Source: Lepas anatifera
Lineage: Eukaryota; Arthropoda; Thecostraca; Lepadidae
NCBI GenBank assembly: GCA_034440635.1
Contig: JAOTON010001946.1
Location: 1,208,001-1,272,000, forward strand
Direction of reading: 5' to 3'
DNA: 64,000 nt
A program made the translations under genes and the position numbers. Position 1 is the first letter of the stretch, and each line of letters opens with the position of its first letter. Positions 1-11,174 of the stretch are shown one piece after another. The notes under the pieces were generated by a model. It did no database searches, was not told the origin of the DNA, and worked only from the letters and a program-made list of their open reading frames with translations.

Positions 1-1510
1 TCCACAGCTGCCATTTCACGTAAGCGGCATGTAGCTTACCGAGAATTTGATCCCCGAAAAGGCAGGAAACAGCGGGTTTTAAACCACCTAAAGTGAAGTT
101 GGCTTGAAGTCATTTCGCTACACAGCCAGTAACTACTGAATCTGACTGTCTGGGAATAATGAATTGGTGTCTACTTGCACGAGACATTGAATCGTAAATA
201 TGTGTGAATGAATATGAAAAAGTGTGAATCTATACAAGTAAGCTCCATTTTACTTCAGTACTGCGATCGCACTTCCATATCATCTATGACGTCTGCCTTT
301 GACTGCTCCCGCTTTTCTGGAACTACCACTAACTCCGCGGTGACTGGGGTTCATAAAACTATCATACCACACGCTATTTAAAGCTACTATACCTACACAC
401 CACAGGCCACAAGGGCACCACAGCAGCACAATCGCATGTAACATAACACACAGAACGCAATGGATACTGTCCGCGTTCAACTTCACAACCAAGCGAGCGA
501 GTAAAGCAAGACATTTCACGCGCGAAACACAAGCAAAAGCACAGAACAATGTTTTAATTAAATCAGCTCGATCAAGTAAGCCTTTGCAGTGAGCAGAGGG
601 CCGCGGGATCATGCCTACCTAGAGACAGGATTTCCCGCTCAGTCCCTACCCAAGACTAGCTCATTCTTCTCCCCAGCGACACCATATATCCTCGCAAATG
701 GAGCGTCGGAAAACCCATACAAAACGCATTGTTTCTCTAATATCCAGTGACAGATACAAAGGGGCTACCGAGCTTAAGCGCCCCCCCCGAAATTTCAGAG
801 TGTCTATAGTAACTGCCTAACTGAAGGCTGTTCAAGATAATCGCGAGAGAGACTCGAGCCCCCCCTAAATAAAGTCCTGAATTCGCCGCTGGCAATGTCG
901 ATACGATAAAGAGGCGACACCAAGGAAGAGGCGAAGCTGGGAAACAACTTAAGTCATTAGTTTCGTTTTTACACCATCCCAGAGGAATTGAAACTGTCGA
1001 GGTGACAAGAGTTGGTCCAATCAGGGTGGCGCCAGCATTAAGTCACTTTGTCATGGATTCCAAAGGCTACGTGACTTCCTGGGGAGCATGGAATCGCGAG
1101 GAGCAAATTCAATCTTGTTAGGCTTATTTCTTGGCGAACGCTGTAATCCGGACAATAAAAATACCAAACAGGGTTATTCTGATAAGTTCTATCGCATAGC
1201 TTCTTCCGTTTGGCTATCATGATAAATGTGCCGCATTGCCTGTTCTCAGCTTGTTGCTGCTTGCTTTCAGGCAATACTTATCAGATAGTACAACCCGGAT
1301 CAATAAGTAAACACCTGCAATCCGAATAACAATGATTATTGCATGAGACAACACCAGGATTATACAGTTACGTTATTTCGAAGAACATGCGATACTGACC
1401 CGACAGACGTTGATACGAAAATCGTATTTGATGTAGGCATACCGGGTGCACCAACACAATTGTAATGATTAAGATTTCATTGTAATTGTAATGTGATGAT
1501 TGTTACAACC
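1..1510. other. No gene recognised
   Basis: No reading frame here resembles a known protein, and the open frames present are short and without splice context. A stretch at about 1378-1450 recurs in diverged form at about 2899-2975 (shared core ACGAAAATCGTATTTGATGT, with one mismatch in the second copy), which marks a dispersed repeat of about 70 bp. The rest looks like single-copy AT-rich intergenic or intronic DNA. Confidence 0.5.
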
Positions 1511-2180
1511 ATGTGATTCGGTGCCCCTAGTAGATTGTGTCGTTAAGACATGACGCCCTGTCTCAAAGGGGGCTCCCGACCTCCCCAGATAGAAAATCCC
1601 AGATTCCTTCCTATTTCAGTGTTAAGTTGGCACTTACTTCCGTCTCGTGGTCTGATTAGCGTCATGGGTAGCTTGCCTTGTGGGACAATATTGCACCCCC
1701 TCCTTTCATTACTATGCGGTGACGCATAGTATCGCAAACTAGCTTCTCTGTAGGAATGTACATACATTTGTACAGTCCTCGCGGGAGGTAATGGTGGATC
1801 TCTGGGAGCCAGACATTTGCGTCGCTCTTGCAGGACTAGATCTGCACGGCACACTTGTGAGGCACCTTCGATCTACGTGACTCCCAGACACTTGGCAGGT
1901 AGCAACCCTTTATTTTGTGTGGCGCATATTTTACCGTTTAAGAGCGATGCTCAGTTTTAGCTGTGGCATCGAGACCCACTTCTCCACTCCCCGAGAACTG
2001 TACGTCGTGCTAGGCCAAGCTACCTCTAACGCAAATCAGACCACGAGACGGAAGTAAGTACCAAGTTCGCCCTGAAATTGGAGGGAATCTGGGATTTTCT
2101 ATCTGGGGAGGTCAGAAGCTCCCTTTGAGACAGGGCGTCATGTCTTAACGACACAATCTACCAGGGGCACCGAATCACAT
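1511..2180. mobile_element. Foldback DNA transposon with ~170-bp terminal inverted repeats
   Basis: The left arm, about 1511-1680, reappears inverted at about 2010-2180. Both ends start ATGTGATTCGGTGCCCC on their own strand, and the arms pair almost continuously down to GGTAGCTTG at 1666 and its complement near 2015. The middle of about 330 bp shows no coding potential. I see no convincing target-site duplication, so the superfamily is open; long arms around a short spacer fit a Mutator-like or foldback non-autonomous element. An apparent 103-codon minus-strand frame at 1543-1854 lies inside the arm and is not a gene. Confidence 0.75.
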
Positions 2181-2539
2181 AGCAGGTGTGCCCACCTATC
2201 TGGAGGCGCGAGGGGAAGGGTGAACATCTACCCTTCTTTGCCCCTGGATCCACCTCTGAACTAAACTCGATCTCCTAATACAAAATCGTGAAAAAGAGAG
2301 TTGAGACTTCATTTTGCTCTGATCTTAAACGACCAGGTACAAATGATCAGAAAAGACGCATTGAAAAACCAATGATTTTTGAAGTGACACAAATTACGAG
2401 ATCTCAGAAAGAAATTCTAAATATTCTGGAACATGGCACGGGTGATGATAAGCTAACGGTGGTGTAAAACCTGACCGAAGACCATAATTAACGAGGTGAT
2501 ACGCTGGCCAAATCACGATTTCGCTCACATCGATTTCAG
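2181..2539. other. No gene recognised
   Basis: AT-rich sequence without a supported gene or a delimitable repeat. Confidence 0.4.
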
Positions 2540-2880
2540 GCTGGCTGCCCGTTCCTGGTGCAGGCGACAGACAACAGCCGATACTGCCTCGGCGACAACT
2601 ATCGGCAGTGTCAGCGCAGTAGCGGGGCGGGTGCGCGCTGAGTCCACGCTTCGATCTCTGTGCAGCGCGATGGGCACCAGCCGGTCCAACTGTGCGGCAC
2701 GCACGTGTGTGACGCCGAGAGTGCACGTGAGCCCATTTGACAATGAGGCGACAGGTCGCCGGCCACCTGAGGCCAATCGGGCGCCGTTTCAGTACCGGCG
2801 GTCGACAGCGCCGGTGACGGAGAGCCAATCGCCTCCCGCCGCCCTCATCGCCAGCCGCAAGTCAGGTCTCCCAGACGCAG
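2540..2880. promoter_or_regulatory. CpG-rich block, promoter-like
   Basis: This block is much richer in G, C and CpG than its AT-rich flanks and is open in several frames on both strands, which is what high GC alone gives. An inverted CCAAT motif (GATTGG or CCAATCG) appears at about 2774 and 2825. None of the translations resembles a known domain, and I could not find a paired acceptor and donor that leaves a convincing exon. It may be an unmethylated promoter island or a 5' exon of an unseen gene. Confidence 0.25.
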
Positions 2881-2898
2881 ACACGGATATTTATCCGA

Positions 2899-3040
2899 CA
2901 CTTATTTCGCTATTTCGAAAAACATACGATGAAAACCATATAGATGTTTGCACGAAAATTGTATTTGATGTAAGTGCAACGACATCACATGCTGGGCACG
3001 CAGCTCGAGTCTGGCCGTTTTGCTGGATGTATTTGAGTTG
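2899..3040. repeat. Diverged copy of dispersed repeat
   Basis: The segment around TATTTCGAAAAACATACGAT and ACGAAAATTGTATTTGATGT matches about 1378-1450 with scattered substitutions. Boundaries are not sharp. The following 3040-3499 holds nothing I can name. Confidence 0.45.
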
Positions 3041-3499
3041 ACAAAGATATGTTTTAGAAAAGGACATCAAACCTGTAGTATTACCCCAATCAATACAAAA
3101 AGAGCATATTGCAACGTATAATTAATGAAAATCACTTTTACAAAGCCCAGGCATGTCTATCCCCCATGTGATCTGCTTGAGCCGTTTTTTCGATTCCAAA
3201 TACAAACATAAATACTGCTAAAGACGAAAATACGAAAATGTTTATCTAAATGTGCTTGGAACTGAGGGCGCCGGACGTGGAGGACGTTGACAATTAGCGC
3301 TATGCCTACTCAGTGACGTAATTCAGCGACTACTGCTCAGGGGAATGTAGCCGTGGAGGCCGGAACAACACTGATTCAAGCTTCACTCGGTCTCCTCAAA
3401 CTTTTGCCTGTGTCCACGCGCATGCAACCACGATGAGTCTTCTTGGTGTTACTTTAAGCATGTCAATTCAGTGTTTACACTTACATTTTCAGTGATATG

Positions 3500-3868
3500 T
3501 TTCAGACCATTGGCGGACGCAGGGGGCGGAATTCCGGTCATGGCCCCCAAAGCGCTGGAGGGGGGCAAACATCTTTTGCCCCCCTAACGCCGGAGAAATT
3601 TTTGAAAAGAGGTGTTTACACTAGGTCTGTAGAGCAAGAAATCTTCGCTCCCAAAAAAACACACATACACACCCCACCCCCCCCGAAGAGCGATCATGCG
3701 CTTGGAGAGGTAGCTTATACTAGGTCTGTAGAGCACTGAAAAAGGCGTTTACACTAGGTCTGCAGAGCAAAAAAATATTCGCTCCCACCCCTCCCCTTCC
3801 CCAGGAGGAGAGGTAGACATGGGGTTGCCCCCCCCCAACTCGGGTCTGCGTCCGCCCCTGTTTCAGGC
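3500..3868 (+). mobile_element. Non-autonomous hAT element, 353 bp, with 8-bp TSD
   Basis: The element spans 3508-3860 and is bracketed by TTTCAGAC (3500-3507) and TTTCAGGC (3861-3868), an 8-bp duplication with one mismatch. Its ends, CATTGGCGGACGCAG and the complement of CTGCGTCCGCCCCTG, share the core GGCGGACGCAG. Three interior copies of a motif close to ACTAGGTCTGTAGAGCA (about 3630, 3720 and 3752) form a short internal repeat. There is no transposase frame. The 8-bp TSD, CA...TG ends and GC-rich tips are the hAT signature. A second, truncated copy lies at about 31640-31892 in the opposite orientation. Confidence 0.85.
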
Positions 3869-5650
3869 ACATGTGACATGACGATTTAGCCTGTAGCATT
3901 TGCGAAAACAACCTCCATTAAATATATCTGAGCATTTATAAACATAAGTCTGACCTCATCAGCGATAAATAGGCCTTGTTTCACCTTTTTTCAATTTGAG
4001 TGGGATTGAAACATTAAGGTGTTGTTACCGAGTGGACGTAAAACCTCCCCCCCGTTACCTCAGTGGAAAAATTTTCAAAGACCTGTACCAACGCTTTTGA
4101 CGGGCTTATAACTTTGGCAGCAGCTGTCATATATTGATGCGGTCTTCACGATGCGAAGCCTGATCAGTTCAATTGCTAACCGATCATATCAGGGATGTGT
4201 GGAATGCTGGCCAAGCTCTTGGCTCGTGCAAAAACAGGGCATTCCAAATCCTGAAGTTGTCGTCACTTACTACGCCGTAACTCAGTTTTGGCCGATCTGA
4301 ATAGGCCCAAACGTGGTGTGCAGAAAGTACCAATGCTGTGAATTAAAAGGTAGGGGTCACTTCAATTCCAAGTCAAACAGTTCGCGAGGGTGCACGGGTG
4401 GACAAATCTCACTCCCATGTTATGGCTCAGAAACTGTTCATCCGATCGTGATGAAATTTCCAGCGTATAATCTACTCGTAACATGATAGCATTAGTTCCA
4501 TTTAAGGTCCAGTGCCACGCGCGCGACCCTTTTCGATATCTCAAACACCACTGCCTCGATTAGGCCGAAGTTCTGCACGTGTATTTTGGACTACAAAATC
4601 AATGGGTTGCACTTATCAGCACTAAAGCCACTCATCATATCGCACTTGAAAATTCCTTCAATAAGGAAAAGATGAAGGTTGCGGAAAACTCAAGGATGTG
4701 CCACGACTTCCAAAGCAGCAGCTTTGGCGTAAATTTTGGATGCATGAAAAGGCAAACATAACAGGGATTTTCGTGATTGTAGTCTTTAATGGGGAAACTC
4801 CTGTTTTCGCATCATCGAGTGCATGTTTGACTGTGCGCACTGTATATCCTCGCAGTTCCAGTCCCAGTGTTAACCATAAAAAATGAGCCGAAACGTACCG
4901 CACAGTCATGAGACCCCATCATCATGATCATACTTTTCAGGCAACTCAACATCAGAGGTTATTTGGCGCCAATTGCAGTACAATCCGCCGCATTCGCATC
5001 CTCCAGCCTTCTGATACAGCTCCGTCTCACTAGGTCTTCAACTATGCTGAGTCACCCGTATCCCGCCTATTCCCATTCAGGCGTCGTTCATTTACATGAT
5101 GACGACCCAGTCAATACAAATGATTACCGAGGCGGCACGGCAGGGAGCCCGCGCAGTGGCGTCAACAACGTGTCAATGCCGACCGACATCAAACTACAGC
5201 CTAACGACGTAACCATGGACCTCTCAGAAACCAAACGTAGATAGGTGTATATTCCAACTTACGATGTCCCCCTCCTGGTCGACAGACACTCCCTCACGTG
5301 ATTTAATAAACCTGTCAGTCCAAAAATGTCCCGGTCGATACGAGTTATTAAAGGGACTGTAGCACATTGGTGCAATTCCAGACTGGAGTGATTTTAGGGG
5401 AAGTTTTATTGAAAATAATTATCTCGGCCTAATTTACGGTGAAAAAGTCCAATATCAAGCATTGTTTGATTTTCCTACGCGCGGGTGAAAAATTCTCCAT
5501 ATCCGCCTGTCGTCGTGGTTTGGTAACGCTTGGTTCCAAATTGAGCCTCTTTACTTGCCAAGTGAATGCAAATGTCAATGAGGCGCTCTTTGCTAAAAGA
5601 GGCTATACTCAGGACCCAAATTGACATCAATTTCTGTTATTTTCTTCATA
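3869..5650. other. No gene recognised
   Basis: The longest open frame is 4924-5244 on the plus strand (106 codons, hydrophilic C-terminal half), with no family resemblance and no splice support. At 5347-5370 the sequence TTAAAGGGACTGTAGCAC resembles the terminus of the TTAA-target MITE family found at 22.7 and 28.1 kb, but no partner end is visible, so this is at most a truncated copy. Confidence 0.4.
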
Positions 5651-5675
5651 TACCAAAACAGATTTGGTATCGCCA

Positions 5676-5895
5676 CCCCAGTAGTTGGTAGCGCGTTGGG
5701 CTCCGGCCCGCTGCTCAGACACATGCAGTGTCAGTGCATGTGCACATCGTGCAGGCTTGGGATCGGTTCCCCTGAGACGCTCCGACACTCTGTTTACCCG
5801 ACGTAGGACGGCTGGCAACTGACTGGTGAAAGGGTGACCTGAACGGGGCAGCCGTCCCTGTGCTTTGTGGGACGTTAAATTTTGGCTTCTAAAAA
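5676..5895 (+). mobile_element. tRNA-derived SINE, copy 1
   Basis: A tRNA-like head carries an A-box-like stretch (TGGTAGCGCGTTGG, about 5686-5699) and a B-box (GGGATCGGTTCCCC, about 5759-5772), the two internal RNA polymerase III promoter elements. The body, through GGCAACTGACTGGTGA and the tail TTAAATTTTGGCTTCTAAA, is shared with about 20688-20906. The cloverleaf cannot be closed because the A-to-B spacing is too long, so this is a SINE and not a tRNA gene. Confidence 0.75.
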
Positions 5896-6630
5896 GACCT
5901 TCATCGCGAGGAGTTGCTCGTTTGGATGGCGGGGTCGGGTCTCCGTGACAAGTCCACTGATGACTTTGATGATGCTCCGACTCCAATAACCGAACTTGCA
6001 ACAACTTGGACAAAAGTTTATAAAAGAAATTCACGTTTCAATCAGGCCATTTAAGAAAGCTATACGCGTTTACAGTCCCCAATACTAGTCACTTTCAGCA
6101 CATAGGTCCCAAGAGGTTCAAGCAAGAAAAATTTGCCCGCCAGCGAGGCTTCAGCACTCCGTCACTTTCCCGAAGTTACCTCCTACCACGCGCGTCCGGG
6201 GAGAAGGGGGTCCATAGTCGGTGAAGCTTCAAATGTTAAGTTTCTCCTCAAACGTTAAGGGCAGGGACATACCTACGTGATAAAGCATGCCGAGAAACCC
6301 TTTGATCGAGATTTCGTATGTCCCTGGACTTACCGTTGTCATGTGATATGGCATACCAAGTCATGTGATAGGCAATGCAGGGAACCATTGACCGATATTT
6401 CAAACTATCAAGTTCAAATTCCATTATGAGGGTGCTACGTTCCCTTTCAACATACTTTGATGCCCCATTCCGTTGGTAGATGTATTTTGCATGCGAAACG
6501 CCTCCGCTTTCACTAAGTGGCCATTCTGAAGTTCGTCGTAATGGAAATGAGGGAAAACGAAAACAGAATGCACTGTAGCATAAGGGTAAGATGCCTCTTC
6601 AACCAACGGCTGGTTAATTTCTGTGTGCAC
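5896..6630. other. No gene recognised
   Basis: AT-rich, single-copy-looking sequence. The long open frames that begin here on both strands owe their length to the GA microsatellite that follows. Confidence 0.45.
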
Positions 6631-7116
<486 letters not shown>

Positions 7117-7240
7117 ACACATGGATAATTACTAACTCCACGCCACTCACGATCCCAGATAAGCCAATATCATCCAATAGGCTGATTGTCTAGCCTTTCA
7201 CATTTCTAATTTCCTTTCCGCCCCGTCACTTTTATCAAAT

Positions 7241-7822
7241 ATGACTGCGACAAGTGATCCCCTGCACGGCATAACGCAAGCAGAAAAGACGGACGATGCA
7301 AATCATGGAAAGCTCCCGCTCCGCACACGGACGACACAGCGTCACTTGCCAACGTTGCAGCAGTGCCGGTACCCATCACCAGAGAACACTATAAAACAGA
7401 CCCCTCTGACAAGGAAGGACCATCCCACGCTGCGGCCACCACCCCCAGACGTCACGGACCAAACTGAGGGCGGCGTACCTGGTGGCCTGGCCGATAGATC
7501 AGTGCTACTCTCTGTCACACCGCGCTCTGCAGAACCGGAGGAACCATTTGAACACGTAGGTTACAGCGCACATGCCAAGAGACACATATCTTACGGCATC
7601 ATCGGGAGGTCTGTGCCGAGGGACACAGAGCTCCTGGTGATACCGTCAGGTACAAGGAGGATACAAGCACTGTTTCAGTGCTGCCTCCGTCACGCATGCG
7701 AGGTTACATTATATCTGATTGGAAAAGGTGGCAATCCGCACCACGCTGAGTATAGTCGTATATCCCAACAAGGGAGAGGATGTTCCAAACTTCTCAGCGG
7801 TCCCGACTCCTACGGTGGCTAA
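7241..7822 (+). CDS. Open frame of 193 codons, unrecognised
   Basis: A single ATG-initiated frame with a proline-, threonine- and arginine-rich N-terminal half. I recognise no domain, signal peptide or membrane segment. A frame of this length can arise by chance in 64 kb of this composition, and there is no repeat, splice site or codon bias that favours expression. It is listed because it is the longest frame in the left third that is not made of repeats. Confidence 0.12.
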   Translation: MTATSDPLHGITQAEKTDDANHGKLPLRTRTTQRHLPTLQQCRYPSPENTIKQTPLTRKDHPTLRPPPPDVTDQTEGGVPGGLADRSVLLSVTPRSAEPEEPFEHVGYSAHAKRHISYGIIGRSVPRDTELLVIPSGTRRIQALFQCCLRHACEVTLYLIGKGGNPHHAEYSRISQQGRGCSKLLSGPDSYGG

Positions 7823-8559
7823 AACAAAGGGTCCAACGTAATTTAAAAGCTGCGGCAAAACGAATCCGCATGGTGTCAGTCATTTTCGTGTCAGGTCAAT
7901 ATGAAGGTCACGGGAAGTCAAAGACGACCCCAAAAGGATACAGTAGAAGAAACGTGCATTCGCCTGTAGAATTGGTTTCCACGTCTACGGACACAATTAC
8001 CCTTTTCAGCAGTCAAACAGCACCATTTTCCAACCCCTTCAAATCTAGGACTACACTTCGGAGCGTTCTCAGCAGCTGTTTCATTGTGAGGGCGCGTTGA
8101 AGCGGAAGGCTGCAATCTTAAAATGAAGCAACTACGCCTCTCCCAGGATTTGAACCCTCACTCAGGCAGACAAACCAGCACGAGTCCGAAGACGCACCAG
8201 AAACACAAACATCTGTATGGGTTCTGTTTTATGGGCCCAAAAGATGGAAACAAGAGGAAAACTTCTTTGGATATGTCTCTATCATGTCTCTATAATTCCA
8301 GGGAACCTCTTAGTAGAGCGCTATGGGTTGGCCAAAAGTGATCAGTTTTATGTGCGTTGTTTTAAGTGTCAAATAATTTCCGATTCTTATAGCAGACAAA
8401 ATATGCGTTTCAAGTCAAAACGGCTACAAGAATACCAAAATTGCGCGAAAAATACCCACCTCAGAGACGTGTTAGCACACAATTGGAACCCCCTGCTTTT
8501 TACCATTTCTGGCCAGACCACGCTCTTCTGAGCAGCTGTTCCACCACACGACACAGGAA
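7823..8559. other. No gene recognised
   Basis: Short frames only. No repeat with visible boundaries. Confidence 0.4.
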
Positions 8560-8960
8560 AAGCAGGCCATGGTGTTGGGCAACCCTACGGTCCATCGACC
8601 AGCAAAATTCCGCGGACAACCACGCCCGCTCTCCGCCACCGGAGGTCACGCTTTGGTGGTATGATGGATGATGAAAATGGATGTATCGACGGCGGCAGGG
8701 CCGGCCGCCTCATCTGCATCTGCTGGCGGACGCCGCCGCCCGCCATCCCTCCACACCAGCGTGCCCGTGACGGCCCGTACACTTCCCAACGGAAGGTGGC
8801 GTGTCATCCGGCCGCTCAATAGAAACCAATCGCAGATAGTAAAGCACGCACGGCATTCCCGTCCCAAAAGGCAACGCTGCTCGCACGAGACATCCCTCCG
8901 GCATCGAGACATCCGATGGCGACGAAGGGATGTCGGAAGCGTGTCATCCAGAGTCATTAA
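8560..8960. promoter_or_regulatory. CpG-rich, CCAAT-containing block
   Basis: GC- and CpG-rich against AT-rich flanks, with the exact motif AACCAATCG at about 8823. On the plus strand an ATG cluster at 8661-8677 opens a short Ala/Ser/Arg-rich frame that could be a 5' exon, but no donor site stands out and no family is recognisable. I treat it as a possible promoter island. Confidence 0.22.
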
Positions 8961-9560
8961 AGGCGGCTGTGGTCTCGCTGAGCCTTACTCCAACCAGGGC
9001 GACTATCTCTTGATACTTTGAAAAATATATATTTCGGCTGCCGATTTACAACCCTGATATCACAACCACCAAAAACGTTGGCTTCCAGTTAAAATATCTG
9101 ACCAATGAAAACTTAGCTGTCCCAAACTAATGGGAGAATGGGGAATTTGAGGAAATATCCTTAAAACGACTCTAGCCTCATACTTTTAGTTTATTCTAAT
9201 TCACTTACTATTTTCCGAGGGAGCACATACGATTTACTAGAGGTTTCGCTATAATAATCACTGGAGGGCGAGGGTATTTCATTAAAGTCGCCCAAATTCA
9301 CAAACAAAATAAGTAAAAAACAAAACCAGCAATGCTTAGATCATGACTCCACAACTTCGATTGAATATGACACAAAGCTTGAGTTATTGTAAGGCGTTTC
9401 CTGAGTACCATGCAATAGGGTTCACGCACCTGAGGCAGCGTATGGGCTTTTCCAAAGAGACTAAAACGTATCCTTTCCACGCCTCTGGTCCTGGTTGTCG
9501 CCGTGGCAGGTTACTTCAGTAAGATACCACCATAATTCCCGAAATTCCTCGCAAGGGAGG
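8961..9560. other. No gene recognised
   Basis: AT-rich sequence without an identifiable gene or repeat. Confidence 0.4.
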
Positions 9561-9564
9561 GGGA

Positions 9565-10165
9565 GGGATAAATCGACGCTATGCGCCTGTTCTCGAACCT
9601 CTTTTGAAAACGCGAGAGTTTTAGGGCCAGAAGATGTTTTGGAAGAAAATAGCCAAGATAACGACCCAAAATAGTGTAATATACGCGCCATAACTGACAA
9701 GTCACAGATTTGGACCGTTGTGACACATTTAATACATTATTTGGCGCATTTATCTTGGGTACTTTTCAACCAAACCTCTCAACCTCTCGCGCCAAAACCC
9801 TCTCGCGTTTCCAAAAGAGGGCCTGGAACAGCTCTTAAGTCAAGACTTGGATAGCAATCGGTGTGACCTTGAAGGCCAACATCTATTGAGTCGATGCATT
9901 GGCTAAATAACTATTCCAATGCAATACAAAATACAATAAGAATCTTAAGATTTTTACGACAAGAATCTGAAATCTTAGGGATTTTTCAGCCAAACATCCT
10001 GCACCAAAACCTCTCGCGTTTTCAAATGAGGGTCCGGAACAGCCCTCAGCTCAAGACTTGTATAGCAATCAGTGTGTCCTTGAAGGCCTAGAACTATGAG
10101 TCAATGCATTGGCTAAATGACTGTATTCCAATGCAATAAACATACGATAAGAAGATTGGGTTAAA
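9565..10165. repeat. Duplicated ~170-bp unit with an inverted partner
   Basis: Two direct copies lie at about 9785-9953 and 10000-10160. They share ACCTCTCGCG..., GGAACAGC, CAAGACTTG, GATAGCAATC, CCTTGAAGGCC and ATGCATTGGCTAAAT. A partial inverted copy lies at about 9585-9680 (complement of CTCTCGCGTTTTCAAAAGAGG). The arrangement could be a degraded foldback element or a local duplication. No terminal duplication is visible. Confidence 0.65.
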
Positions 10166-11174
10166 ACTCAGCGAATCACAGTCCTAAGTGGGGTCGCCAC
10201 CTCATAATTGAAGATTTTTACCTCACCTATTTTTTAAAGATTGCGGCAAGTCATCGACCTACCACGCAATAATCTCACTACGGAGTTATACTATGGCGAG
10301 GGGCCGGAAAGGTCAAAGGATCAACCCCAGACTATTCCCAGCATATTTTTCGTCAGGGGCACGATATTCTCCAGTCTAGCGCTGCATAAACACCCCGACA
10401 ACAGACAGGCCGATCCCAGGTCAGTGGACTGCTTGAAGTCGCTCCAGCGCAGTGCCACGGATTGACATGGAATTCAGCTTTTCACATTTCTGAAAGAGTT
10501 TGAAGCATAAGACATCAAGCCTTCTTAATGGTTTAGGTAGGGAGGTCAAAATATAAAAAAGTCTACTACTGTCATGTGTGTCTAAACAAGGATATAGCAT
10601 GGTCTCAGATAGAGAACATTATTTCTAAACTTTGGTAAGGTAATGACTTTTGACTAAAATGAATCTGAACTTCACATCAAGTATTGATTGGATCAGTGGC
10701 TTTGTTTGACGAAAACTTTAACACGATTTCGAGAGATATAGTGAAGAAGTAGCCTTTCCCATAAAAAAATATTTTGACCAAAAACTTGAAAACAACAAGA
10801 AAGCCATTTGGTAAGGTTTGAGCAATCCTGTTTTAGAAAATAGATCTGGTCAAGAATATCAAGAAATCATCCCTGCTGGATAATCAATATCAGCATGCCT
10901 TATCCGCATATGGGGTAGTTATGACCTATAAAGTAAGTACACGTGTGTTTTAGAGATTTATGTTACCTCCTGGCCTTTCTAATTAAGTCCTCTGTTTAAA
11001 GGGAGAAGCTTTCGGAGTCCAACTGGAATTAACTAGTAGCTGGCTAGCAACTTGGAAAGCAGTAAACCGCAACTTTACCTTCGGTGTTGGCCAACAACTT
11101 TCTCGGGACAGAGTACAGTCTGCAGATAGTAAACACCGAAAAACTTCCCATCCTAAACTTGGCATCATGCCTTT
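10166..11174. other. No gene recognised
   Basis: AT-rich, no supported gene or repeat. Confidence 0.4.

Noticed and set aside
2496..3041. 181-codon plus-strand frame as a gene
   Set aside because: It crosses a CpG-rich block and a dispersed repeat, has competing frames on both strands and no family resemblance.
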